DNA of 64,000 nucleotides from Lepidurus packardi. Taxonomy: Eukaryota; Arthropoda; Branchiopoda; Notostraca; Triopsidae. The translations under genes were made by a program, and so were the position numbers. This document shows, in pieces, positions 36,748 to 47,420 of this stretch (position 1 is the stretch's first letter; each line of letters opens with the position of its first letter). The DNA is taken from the NCBI GenBank assembly GCA_023053545.1, contig JAKZAN010000002.1, positions 7,250,790-7,314,789 of the forward strand, written 5' to 3'. A model generated the notes under the pieces. That model was not told the DNA's origin and made no database searches. It saw nothing but the letters and a program-made list of their open reading frames with translations.

Positions 36748-37829
36748 TATTCTTTCCGATTTTCAACAACCAATGTTTGTAAACAAAAGCCCTAAGGAAG
36801 AACAACAGCACTCCTAGGGGCGTAAAACGCAAATTCTTAAGACACGATGGTGTCATATTTCATCTGGGTATATTGTACATATATTCGTAACTAAATCCGG
36901 AGAACGTGTTGGAAACCAGATAGGAGAACAACAGCCCTCCGAGTGGCGATGTCCCTAAGCTTTCGCCAAGAGGCATAAACCAAATTCTACGACAAACGGT
37001 TGTCATGTTTGACCAGCGGGGATAGACGTTACACCAATTTTTCACTTTTTACCGGAGAACGTGTTGCAAGTTTTAACGATTCTCATCAACGAAAGTTGAT
37101 AAGAATCGTTAACCTCACCTAAACTAACCTAAAGCTAAGCTAACATAAACTAAACTAACCGAACGTAACCTAATTCATTTCTAACCCAACTACCAAATTT
37201 CGAACTCGAATTTCCAACTAAGGTACTCCGGTAAAAGCTAGCAGTGCGATACATGACACCCGTTTGTCACTCCTTCTGGAAAACGTGTTGAAAACTTGTA
37301 CTTGGTCGAAAAACTTGGTCGAATGTTAAAAAAGTAGTGTCAGTTTTGACTCCCGTTTACGTGACACCACTTTGTCAGCTTTCAGGAGAACGCGTTGATT
37401 AATACAAGAGGTTCTCAATGTTGCAACACGTTCACAATGTTCACAACACGTTCACTAGTGTCACAATGTTGCAACACGTTCTCGGAAAAACTGACAAACA
37501 TGTTTCACGTATCGCGCTGCTGGTTTTGTCCTGTAGCCCATCAGTGACCCATCTGTACCCATCTATGTCTGCAATAAACCATGTAAACTTGATAAACTGA
37601 ACACTAAAATTTAAAAGGAATGCATTAGCAAAAATACGTCGCATTTTAGGATCAAAATTTCAATTGCATGTAGTAACTTTTCCTTACAAAAAGAAATGGT
37701 AATAAAGAGCTAAATTTAAGCATTCCTGTCATTTGAGCATCTTATGATCTTTGTAATTAATATGCAAGATTTCCACTTTCCAAAAAAGAGCACTCGGACA
37801 AAAAGTGTTCATCATCTTCAAATTCATTC
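36748..37829. repeat. Repeat-rich intergenic block
   Basis: Contains copy B of the start/upstream segment (about 36748-36860), a third copy (about 36927-37035) that matches copy A better than B, and several GGAGAACGTGTTG-type signatures (36898-36911, 37052-37066, about 37275, about 37385, about 37475). It also holds a palindromic hairpin at 37075-37110 and a degenerate CCTAA-like run at 37111-37176. No gene is visible. Confidence 0.65.
37075..37110. repeat. Near-perfect hairpin with GAAA loop
   Basis: AACGATTCTCATCAAC, then GAAA, then GTTGATAAGAATCGTT: a 16-bp stem with one mismatch and a four-base loop. One arm of it (CGTTGATGAGAATCGTTAA) is found in the repeat cluster near 10897-10915, so it belongs to the dispersed repeat. 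Confidence 0.8.
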
Positions 37830-40800
37830 TCACTGCATTAGTCCTTGGGAAACCATAAACTGAGTTATTAATTCGGCCAAGACTCGGCGCTTAAATCGCA
37901 ACGATTCTTCAATGACACCTTGGATAAATGCCACTTTCATTTCCGTGCTGCCTTGCACGTTTCCAAGGTCCGTAAACAAACTTTTATAATCTGCAAACAA
38001 CAACACCACCGTTTATAAAAGATTTCCCTCGAAACGTTACATGCACTTTATTCGTATCAAGTAAAGTACCTTTGCCTGGCCTCCGGATAGCCTTGTAGAT
38101 GGACATCTTTAAGCTCGCATTATGTTCACGGATCTCTGCAATCTCGATTTTGCTAGAAACAATATTCCCATTAAGGCGAGGGGCGGGGTGTTCCGCAATA
38201 CCATTAAAGTTGCCTTCATTGGCTTCTCTTTGTCGATGGAGCGCCAGGCCGTTTGGTAATCTGGGTAAGCCTTGTGCTAAACGATCTTCAGCGTCCGAGT
38301 CTACCGGCACATAATCTGAAGAGGGAACATACAAATTACGTTATTCCATATGTTCAAATCTTTGTCCAAAAATTAAAAATTACCTCCATTGACCAAAGGA
38401 TAATCGGGAATTATCGATTCGCGGCTAACTTCATCCGCATTGAGAAGAAAAGGCGAAGAAAGGGGCACAAAGGTCTGTGAAGGACTGGGAATTACCAACG
38501 GAGGTATGAAAGGAGGGTCTGGGAGGACCACAGGCTGGATTATGGGCACTGCGGGGGCGACACTGCAGGAACAGGATACACGACTGGCGGAGGTGAGGGA
38601 CTGGGCGAGATTATTACAGGAAGGGGAGAACTAGGTCGACGAATGACCAAATCTTTGGGTAAAGGCCCCGGTTTTCTTTTGCTGCTTCGCAGCCCGGATG
38701 GGGACATGGGATCAGCTGGACGCTTGATTCCGCGTATGGGACTACTTCCACCGCCCATGAGGTCAATATCTGCTTCATCCACCATCATTCGCTACGAAGA
38801 AACAATAAATTAGAAAAATTTCCTTATTTTGTGTACTAAAAAAACGTTGCAAAACCTTGTCGATTTTAAAAGGATTGCCGAACATGTGCTGCCGAACAGG
38901 TGTGGACTCAATTTCCCTAAGGGGTGGTGGGATCCGCTTGAGATATTCTTGGTAATTGCCCATTTGTGCTACGGGCATACTGTGTAATTGATCTGAAACG
39001 AATATTATTTCATTATCAGACAATTATTTTGATTTTCTTCGTTGTTTTCTTTACCATCATCTTGAAGTTTCGTGTGGGTTAGTGAAGGTTGTAAGAAATT
39101 AGCGCGCATGCGCGCTACCTGGTCTAATAAAGTGGACCGCGGAATGTCATAAGGATTGCGAAAACTTTGTGGTCGTACGTCTTTGTCTTTCATGGCTATC
39201 GCAAAACCAGGGAAGTCCGTCACTTGGTCCCTCAAGTGACTGAACTTACCTAAAGACAGGACATTTTTGTTCAACGAGCACAAAAATACATTAGGTTGAA
39301 TATAAGTAACCAATCAAAAAGAACGTACTTTGCAATTTAGGGTTAGAAATCAAGTCTCGCCTTAAGGGAAACCGTGGTACGACTTTCATGCCTTCCAGGC
39401 TAACCGGTCTCACTCTTCCTACGTCATTGCACAGTTTATCAAACTCCGTTTTGGCTTGATTCTTTAAACGTTTCAGATAATTCACGACGCTGTAGCTTAA
39501 GCTGTTATCCAAGGTCTCGGGAATCAAGGAAGTTGCCAGATTGGGTGCTCCCATTCTTGTCAACGCTCTTCTCAATGGCTGGAAAATCAAAATAATCGTT
39601 ATTTTATCGCTTTAGATCAGAAAAGTGAATCTACCGCAGCGTAATAAGGTGGCATGGTTCGTAAATAATTAGCGAATTGCTGTCTCCACTCTACTGTGGG
39701 CTTTAAACGCAACAGTTTAAACAACTCATCCAAAAGCGGTAACAACGCAGGGTAATTGTAAGGCATAACAAACAGATTCACGGTTTGCAAGTTCGTGGAT
39801 GCTTTCAAATACCCAAAGGGGTGTCCAAGGTCCCCTGCCTTATGGCTACTGGGCACGAACACCTAAGATAATATCACAGAAATTACCACCAGATATTATC
39901 AAAGTATATCAGATAGTATCACAGAAACGACTTGAATGTGATATTTTAAAAAATATGTTCTATTCGAATGAATGATTTTAATTTTAAATACATTTTCGAA
40001 AAATTTTGATATTTTATTTAATCTATACTTTACCTGCCAACAGGTGGTAGCTTGTTTTCGGGACAAAATAAACTGCGTGAGAGGGCAAGGTTCAACCTCG
40101 TATTTGTCAAACGGAAGATTTTCGATCACCATAGGCTCTTGGTTGGTACATGTGAATTTAATTAGGGGATGAGCTGTCCTTGGGGGCTAGAATACAAACG
40201 TTTACTAGTACTTTTACCTATTTATATCTAAATCAATAGGTTTACCAAGGCTGGAGCGTTCATATCGGGCCAGAAAGCTTCTGGAATGGGCCAGAATCCC
40301 ACGGCAAAGCCTTTCTGAGCTGATCGGGGGACCAAAATCATCCGTCTACAGGTTTGCCAGGCTGAAGGCATTGCCGAGTTCAGATTAATTGGTGTGGGAG
40401 TGTGCGGACGGCTCGAGGAGTTGTTATCAAAGGGTTTGATCTCGTTTTCCATGTAAATATCCGTGTCGGATTTCACTAGAATTAAGAAAAAGGGTTTCAG
40501 AATGCGCAGGAGGAAAACAACAGCTATTTAATTACATTCGTTGCCCATTGGAGGAGGATCGGGTCCTACTTTCTCGAAATGGATCACTACGCCACTTTGG
40601 ATCTTCTGGACCAAGCTTTCAACGCACTGCATTAGCATTCGATGGGAAGTAATTGCATACGAGCGACCTAGAAAACAACAACTATATTATGACGGGAGAT
40701 GGCTTTTTGAGCCCTTTGTGTTACCTCCCGTAACCTCACACATGGAATCGATAGGCGAATTGTCACTAGGAACTATTCCTATGCCATCTCGTTCTGAAGG

Positions 40801-41556
40801 AGGCGTGCCAGTCAAGCGGAGAACGAGGCTAAAGAGCCTCTGATCCCAGCGAAATGGTTCTCGAGTCAATTCCGAGCCCGGGATGGTTGAATTCATGGGC
40901 AGATTCAGCTTTTTAAAAAAATGCAATTTTGTTAGGAAACAAAACACTAGAGGTGAAGCGGAGGTTTCTTTTTACCTCTTCCTGGACACCTCCATTGTAC
41001 GCCAATCTACCTCCATCTGTGATGCAAACGATCACAGCAGGCTCTAAATAGAAGGGATATCTGCCTTGACCATACATGTCAATCCCAGTCTGCATCCGAT
41101 TGACATTTAGGAGATCAAACGCGCTTTTCAAGGCCGAACCCATGGTTGTTAATCCGGTGGCTTGTAAGTTCTTCAGTTCATTCATGAACGTGGCTAAATT
41201 TTCCTTCCATCCAGCCTATTAATAATGTGTTATACCGTAAATATTCACTCATAAAAAGTAAAGGATATAGGAATTAAAGGGTGATGTATCGCTACTTTAA
41301 TATTGAAAGGCGGCTCTTCAAACGTAAGCAACATGTAGCGGTCTCCTCGGCTTTCCTGTGAACGCTGGCGAATCTGAAAGGAACAATTGACTTGATTATG
41401 AGTCAAAGGATACGAAAACATATTTGTTTGTTTCTTTACTTTGACGAATGTTTCCACGGCGCCTTTTCCGACGTCCAATAAACTAGGTCTGCCACCGAAA
41501 AAGGCTCGCTGGTTCATAGACGCTGATGTGTCCAGCAGAAACACGATTATAGTCAT
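37830..41556 (-). CDS. INTS6: Integrator complex subunit 6 (INTS6/DICE1)
   Basis: INTS6 belongs to the nuclear Integrator complex, which processes snRNAs and attenuates RNA polymerase II, and recruits PP2A. Model (complement): 37830-37990, 38070-38315, 38384-38548, 38632-38791, 38856-38992, 39055-39249, 39329-39578, 39635-39862, 40034-40186, 40246-40475, 40536-40667, 40725-40908, 40976-41215, 41296-41373, 41440-41556; 891 residues against 887 in human. The N-terminal von Willebrand A domain begins FLLDTSASMNQRAFF with the MIDAS residues DxSxS at 9-13, and continues with SRGDRYMLLTFEEPP and a TDGG near residue 130. The middle (LGHPFGYLKAST, FVMPYNYPALLPLLDELF) is very highly conserved. The C-terminal INTS6/SAGE1 domain is spread over the last two exons (IYKAIRRPGK, FIQGVIEESLRFKRRVL). 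One junction, 38549-38631, is weak and may instead be a frameshift. Confidence 0.95.
38549..38631 (-). other. Weak intron or frameshift inside INTS6
   Basis: Reading straight through, the exon that ends in a Pro/Ser-rich stretch hits a stop (CAGTGCCCATAA), while clear coding resumes at the same place in another frame. An 83-nt intron with a poor donor (CTA|GTTCTC) and a CCGCAG acceptor restores the phase. One extra base in the nearby run of five C would also restore it. Confidence 0.5.
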
Positions 41557-41982
41557 TTTTGAGAGATTTTACTACCACTTTTAAGTTATCACTTTATTTG
41601 CACATTCTCTACCACTTTCGATGGCTAGGGGTAGGACTAATTAAAAGTAACTTTCCCACTCCGCAGCAGTAACGTATCCACGAACGCTAACTTGACAGAT
41701 GAACGGATTGGCCATGTTTTATTTGTACTCTAATAGATGGCGTCCTCCCTTGCTGGTTTTATGTATGCATTTGCAGATGGCGTCACTTTTATTTTTGCGC
41801 CAAAAATTGTTCTCTGGGACTTGCAAAGTTTTTTTTAAAAGAAACGTACTATATTCCATGACTTTCCGCTACAGATAGAGCAACATCGATTCTTAAATTG
41901 CGGTATAAAGAAACATCTACGTTCATACAGAAAAATATAACACAGGCCAAAGCGATACGTTTTCCAAATCTATCTAGTCTCT
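41557..41982. other. Intergenic between GHITM and INTS6
   Basis: 426 nt with no gene. It should contain the INTS6 promoter and the GHITM 3' UTR. On the minus strand the sequence AAATAAAG occurs near 41591-41598, but it is too far from the GHITM stop and on the INTS6 side to be the GHITM signal. Confidence 0.5.
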
Positions 41983-43301
41983 TCATTTCCTCCTGTTTCC
42001 ACCTCCAGCTAAAATGGTGGCAATACGGATGAATATATTGATCGTGTCCATGTAAATCGAAATTGACCTAAACAATAACTCGTTAAAAGCCCCCACATCT
42101 TCAGCTTGACGAATATTCAAACTCACGCATTGACGGGATCAAATGGTCGCATAGAATAATTAGGTACGCTTTCAGCTGCTTTAATTATGCGTTGAGTATC
42201 GTGCAGTAGGAGGCCAGAAAACAAAACCAAACCTCCATAAAGCATCACGGAGTACAATCCTGCCCCTAAGGCCGTCGTCGACGGTAAAAACATGCTTCCT
42301 AGAGCAAAACAGTAGGTTTAAATTCTAACAAAACGAGTTTTAAAAATTACCCAATGACGCCATGAATACAACACCCAAGCCAATTGCCAAGGGACCTCCC
42401 ATATTTAAGAACTTCTCACTGGGAGCGCAAACAGCGATGGTAGAAAGGCCTCCTACCACTCCAGCAGTGTACCAGGCAGCTCTGGTAAGAAGAGCTCCTC
42501 CTAAAATGCACATAGGTGCCACGACTACTCCTATAATGGCTGCGTGCAAGGCCCAGGCTGCTTGTTTTGTTCCCAAACCTTCTTGGTAAGGAATACTGCG
42601 CACCAGGGCTCCACTAGCAAGCATTGCGGCCAAAGAACCAAACAAGGTCTAAAACAGTTTGAGATAAGGGTCAAATTCAAAAGAAATTTGATAAACACCT
42701 TACTATATAGGGGCTGGTGACCATAAAACGCATCAACGCTTGGCTTCTAAAGGCGGCCGCGGCGGATGCCGCTGTGATGGCCAAAGAGCCTCCAAAGTAG
42801 GCGTACGTGCTGTGGATTCGTTGCTTAACATACTCAGGCCATATCCTATCGAAAAGTACGGTGAAGTTGCACCGAAATTAGTACTTATGGATTTAACTAT
42901 AAGAAGAATTGACTTACATAGAGCGATCAATGGCTCCAGCTTCGGAAGATAAACCCAGTCCATAGAAACATAAGGCTCCTAAACCAAGAACGGATGCTCC
43001 AGCAACGATTCCTCGGCCTACAACGAACGCTGGGAAACGAAAAGGAGACATAAACAAACTTTGTTGGGTTTATGAACAGTAGGATGAACTTACAAGATGA
43101 TCCTGCAGGAGACAGAACGGTTTCCCTCAATGTTCTTCGACGTGCCAAGCGACTGGCAACAGACTCACGGCTTCCATTAGCCGAATTACGCACTTGAGGC
43201 AAAACTGCAGGTTGACGAGCCAAAAGAAACCTGGCTGGAGTCTTGCAAGCAGACTGTGCGACGAATTTCGGTGCACCAGCTCGTATAACGCACGACAACA
43301 T
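41983..43301 (-). CDS. GHITM: Growth hormone-inducible transmembrane protein (mitochondrial, BI-1 family)
   Basis: GHITM (MICS1/TMBIM5) is a Bax-inhibitor-like protein of the mitochondrial inner membrane that maintains cristae and conducts cations. Model (complement): 41983-42067, 42127-42298, 42351-42648, 42704-42845, 42918-43029, 43094-43301; 338 residues against 345 in human, in phase throughout. The N-terminus is Arg/Ala-rich without acids, as expected for a mitochondrial presequence. Successive hydrophobic segments follow, with highly conserved runs IWPEYVKQRIHSTYAYF, LVRSIPYQEG, RAAWYTAGVVGGLSTIAVCA, PSEKFLNMGGPL and the terminal SIYMDTINIFIRIATILAGG. The start is the ATG at 43301-43299. 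An upstream in-frame extension to 43418 exists but would spoil the presequence. Confidence 0.95.
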
Positions 43302-45043
43302 TTTCCGTATGTTAACAAGTGACGTTGCGTGATGACTTCTGCTTATTAAAAATTTTGAATGGAACTTATATAATTTAGTTGTGAAGCACTTCAGAAACGA
43401 CTGTCTTCTTAAGAGCACTCGATCGACTGCAAACTGCTGGGTAAGTTACGAAACCAAAACACGGACGTTTCTAGAGCCTATTCTAAGAAACGCGAATTAC
43501 AAGGGTTTCCGATTGTGAATTGCGAACCATGTAAAAACTTACCAAAGGTTAAACGGGGGAAGGTGGAAAAAAGGGACGTAGACACAAAGACTGCGGTTTA
43601 CCCGACACAAGGACTACGGTTCCTTAGGGTGGCCTCACACTGGGTGCCTATGAGGCCTAAAGTCCCTAAGGGTGGACTCACACTGGAGTGCTTAAGCCCT
43701 TAAGGATAGACACCTCACAGACACCAACACGTCTACCTGCGGTGAGCAGGAGGTAGAGGCGGAGACTAGGTATTAGTAGGATGTGGCGATAATAAATTGT
43801 AAGTACAATGCGTGGCTAGATTTACACAAGAATACTCTGGTCTGAGACAAGGACATATGACGAAGGTCAACAAGGATCAAAAGAAACATTCCACAGGGTA
43901 ATCAATGACAATAACATTGTACTACAAATCTTAGTTATTTTTTCCCAACCTTTCCACTACCACGTGTATTCCTAAGTCATGTGACTATACTCTCGTCATT
44001 CGTTGGTCAAATACCCTTTTTTGTGACCCTGCCTCATTCAATTAACGGGCTATCCATAGCTAGCGACCCAAAAAGCCCACTACCCGCTAATTGAAGGTAA
44101 AAGGACGTCATGGTCACTCTCTTAGGGACTTTAGGCCTCATAGGCACCCAGTGTGAGGCCACCCTTACTGGCATTGGTGTTCGAAAGAATAAAAGATTGT
44201 CGCTTTTCGATAAATGTGCTAAAACAGATGTGTGCTTGACACTGGTTCTTTGGTGTGGTCTGTTTTGCTTTTTGTCCTATTGGTATCATACCTATCACCT
44301 TTGTCTTATCAGGATTCCTTTAGTTGTCTGTCTTTCCAAAAGAACAATGGGTAGTTGGAAGGACATGCTGCTAGATTCACTCTGTAAGAGCGACTAATAA
44401 TGGTTGCCGTGTAATAAATTCTCCATTAACGTCTCTACTAGGCGCCCTTTCTATAGACTGCGAGACAGGACAGAATATTTATTCTCAGTTCACCGAGTAA
44501 AAAATCTATGCTTCTTGATTATACTTCTGGAAGAAGGCTTGTGGTTGATTTTTATTTATGTCTAAGGTAAGTCTATTGTTTTAGTAATCTGAGGAACTCG
44601 TGAGGTGTAAGAAATCGGCGAGAAAATGAAGTAATTTCCAGATGATGAAACGTAACGTGTAATGCATTTAGGAAGAGACACTAGGATTTATTCATTGTTT
44701 TCTAGAAATTTTGTGAGCTTTTTCAGATTCCTTCCCAAATCGGTGTAGGCTGTACTGTACATGTACATTAAGGCAGATTATGTGTGTCACGTGTTCCCGA
44801 ACTTGTATTCTTTTTATGCGGCTTTTGTGCGTGAAAAAGAGTGTTAAAAGTGGTCTTTTGTGTAGCCTTAGGTTTATTAGCGGGTCACCTTTTGTGTGAA
44901 TATAATGTATTTTGCTTTCCGGTACACCTGTGGTGGTTAGTAACCGAGTATTGATCGCAATCGTACCATAAAGTGAATAAGCTTGCCATGTGGTATAGGC
45001 TGATAAACTGCATATAATATAGAATATAACATAGGTGAATGTC
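43302..45043. other. Intergenic with MITE copy 1
   Basis: Apart from the mobile element at 43627-44164 I see nothing that supports a gene. The right-hand part should be the 3' UTR of the minus-strand secreted-protein gene. Confidence 0.5.
43627..44164. mobile_element. Long-TIR MITE, copy 1 (rearranged)
   Basis: Begins GGGTGGCCTCACACTGGGTG and ends in its inverted complement (CACCCAGTGTGAGGCCACCC). The outer ends are flanked by TTA on both sides (43624-43626 and 44165-44167), the target-site duplication typical of PIF/Harbinger elements. The right half matches copy 2 closely. The left terminal repeat is intact for only about 45 bp, after which unrelated sequence fills 43672 to about 43907. 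No transposase is encoded. Confidence 0.75.
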
Positions 45044-46427
45044 TTATTTAAAAGCCAATGTGACTTGTGTATAGCTAAGGCTGCCAAACTTCTGAAATTC
45101 ACTCATTAAAAGTAGGTTCGTTCGTTGATTGCAAATGTCGGTGGAATTGGCTGGTATTTTCCAAAATGAACTGCAGAATGAGGTAGTACTTGTTACAAAC
45201 GGGGCGTTAATTAGGGGAGGATATAGGCCATCTGGAGCGTTTAATGAAGCGAGTGGGTTGGAAATATACGACTGTACTGTCAAGGCTCCTTGTGGTCCTA
45301 TATCCAGGCCAGAATAGGTGCAAGACTTATATACTCCATTAATTTTATCATAACCTTCAAATAGCAATACTCTACCGGAACTTTGCACTAACGCGGACAA
45401 AAGTGGGAAATTTAGCTTTAGAATGGAGTTAGTCCATCCGGAGAGGTTTGTAGAAGTAACTTTGTCTCCATACGGCAACAAGGAAGGAAATGGGAAGAAG
45501 TATTGCTGATCCGCGTATCCGCCTTTTCCCTGGACGTAGTAAGGGAAATTTCTCAGTATAGCAGTGTAGCCAAATCTGCAATACGCATATGTGGAATTGA
45601 TCACAGTGGAGTTAATTGCCGCCCAAGGCCAAAGCGGTCGCAGAGTCCAAAGAGCTGAAAAAGTACAAGGATTTCGATAGTTTTATAAGACATCTTCTTA
45701 CAAGTCCCAGGAATTAACATGTTAAAACTTACTGTCGTTGTAGCCTGTTATTTCGTAATCATGACAAGTCCTCGGACGTAGAGCTCCAGGTGTTGTTGGC
45801 AATACAGTACTAATAGTAGCAGAAGCAGTAGTTGGGAGTTTAACAGAGCTAGTATTGATAGGAGTACTCCCAGTAGAGGCCACGGTTGATGCTGTGGCGG
45901 ACGAGGACACGACTGGTGTTGATGGACTATCAGAACTAACGATGGTTGTCAAAGTAGGTAGCTTACTAGTTTGCGTTGTTGTTGGATCTACTACTGAACA
46001 TTCCCCTAAACGTATCGGTACCAGGCTGCCCGGTACCTTTTGCCAAAGCATACCATTCTGGACTTGTGGATCGATGACGATTTGGGCTGGTACTGTGTTG
46101 CTATTGTTTAGGTAACAATTTCGGTCTTGAAATAGATGGCAGCTTTGTAATTGCGTGGCGAGACTGATGAAGGACAAGTAAGCTTGACATGATTCTGATA
46201 TCGCACATTTCCGTCTACAGTCGACATCGTTCAAGTTGTATAAAGCTATAAAAAATAAATTTTCTTATCAAGGAATGAGCGTATTGGCAATTTGTACCGC
46301 GGAATGTGGTGTCCAGGGTTACACTAGGTTGAAATGTAGGACCAGTCAAAAAGAAATTTCCAAGCTCACTAGTAACGAACGGTAGACAAAGTAGAAGTTT
46401 AACCCACAAAAGAGAAACCGATAACAT
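45044..46427 (-). CDS. Secreted PAN-like, mucin-like protein, unrecognised
   Basis: Model (complement): 45044-45654, 45733-46245, 46298-46427; 417 residues, GT-AG and in phase. The start at 46427 opens a clear signal peptide (MLSVSLLWVKLLLCLPFVTS). Then follows a Cys pattern (VDCRRKCAISESCQAY, QSCHLFQDRNC) typical of PAN/Apple modules. Next is a Ser/Thr/Pro-rich mucin-like linker of about 70 residues, and a C-terminal domain of about 230 residues with several N-glycosylation sequons (NST twice near INSTVINSTYAYC, and NLS, NST later). No membrane anchor is seen, so an extracellular glycoprotein is likely. I do not know its family. Copies of the same MITE lie on both sides of the gene. Confidence 0.75.
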
Positions 46428-46699
46428 TGCTGCAAATACCGCCCAGTCAAATACAATATACCGCCACTGCTTGAATGCTTGCACACCTTTACATACGAGG
46501 CTCAAGAGTAACTGTGTCGGATAGAATTGTTTTTTTTCATAAGAAAAGGCGCAGCGATGCTGACGGATTCCTCAAGTCATGAACGTGACGTGAAGAGTGT
46601 CGTCAGCACGGGTTCTTTTTTGACAATATAGGAGACGCTGAATAAAAGTCACATTATTTTTAACTAGTAATGTACTTATTCGTGTTTAGTAGGCTAGAA

Positions 46700-47108
46700 G
46701 GGTGGCCTCACACTGGGTGCCTATGAGGCCTAAAGTCCCTAAGAGAGTGCCCATGACGTCCTTTACCTTCAATTAGCGGGCAGCCCATGGGCTTTTTGGG
46801 TCGCTAGCTATGGATAGCCCGTTAATTGAATGAGGCAGGGTCACAAAAAAGGACAATAACATTGTACTACAAATCTTAGTTATTTTTTCCCAACCTTTCC
46901 ACTACCACGTGTATTCCTAAGTCATGTGACTATACTCTCGTCATTCGTTGGTCAAACACCCTTTTTTGTGACCCTGCCTCATTCAATTAACGGGCTATCC
47001 ATAGCTAGCGACCCAAAAAGCCCACTGCCCGCTAATTGAAGGTAAAGGACGTCATGGGCACTCTCTTAGGGACTTCAGGCCTCATAGGCACCCAGTGTGA
47101 GGCCACCC
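46700..47108. mobile_element. Long-TIR MITE, copy 2 (complete)
   Basis: 409 bp that is nearly a single palindrome. About 150 bp at the left end (from GGGTGGCCTCACACTGGGTG through GACGTCCTTTACCTTCAATT to GGCAGGGTCACAAAAAAGG) is mirrored at the right end, around a core of about 105 bp. The right flank is TTA; the left flank is GAA, so the duplication is not perfect here. No open frame could encode a transposase. A full-length partner should exist elsewhere in the genome. Confidence 0.85.
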
Positions 47109-47194
47109 TTAATCGTCCAAGGGACCAAAGCATTTCGAGTTCAAGAAGTCTGCTCATTGGTTAAGCGCCAACGAGGTTAACTGGTGCCTCAGCT

Positions 47195-47420
47195 CTTAAG
47201 GACTATGAACCTCGATTTCAGGACTACAAACCCCGACTTATGGAATACAAACCCCTAACCTAACCTTAACTAGTCCTAACCTAAATTAATCCTAACCTAA
47301 CGTAACTTAGACCAATCTTAACCTAATCTAGTTTTTTAAGTCGGGTTCATAGTCCTTATGTAGGGGTTCGTAGTCCTAAAGTCCGGGTTCGTAGTCCTGA
47401 AATCGGGTACACGCAGTCCT
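47195..47420. repeat. Fold-back of GGTTCGTAGTCCT-type units around a CCTAA-like core
   Basis: The left side has AGGACTATGAACC and AGGACTACAAACCCC units. The right side has the complementary GGTTCATAGTCCT, GGGGTTCGTAGTCCT and GGGTTCGTAGTCCT units, spaced about 20 nt apart. Between them, 47253-47332 is rich in CCTAACCTAA-like words. The arms can pair imperfectly. Confidence 0.7.
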
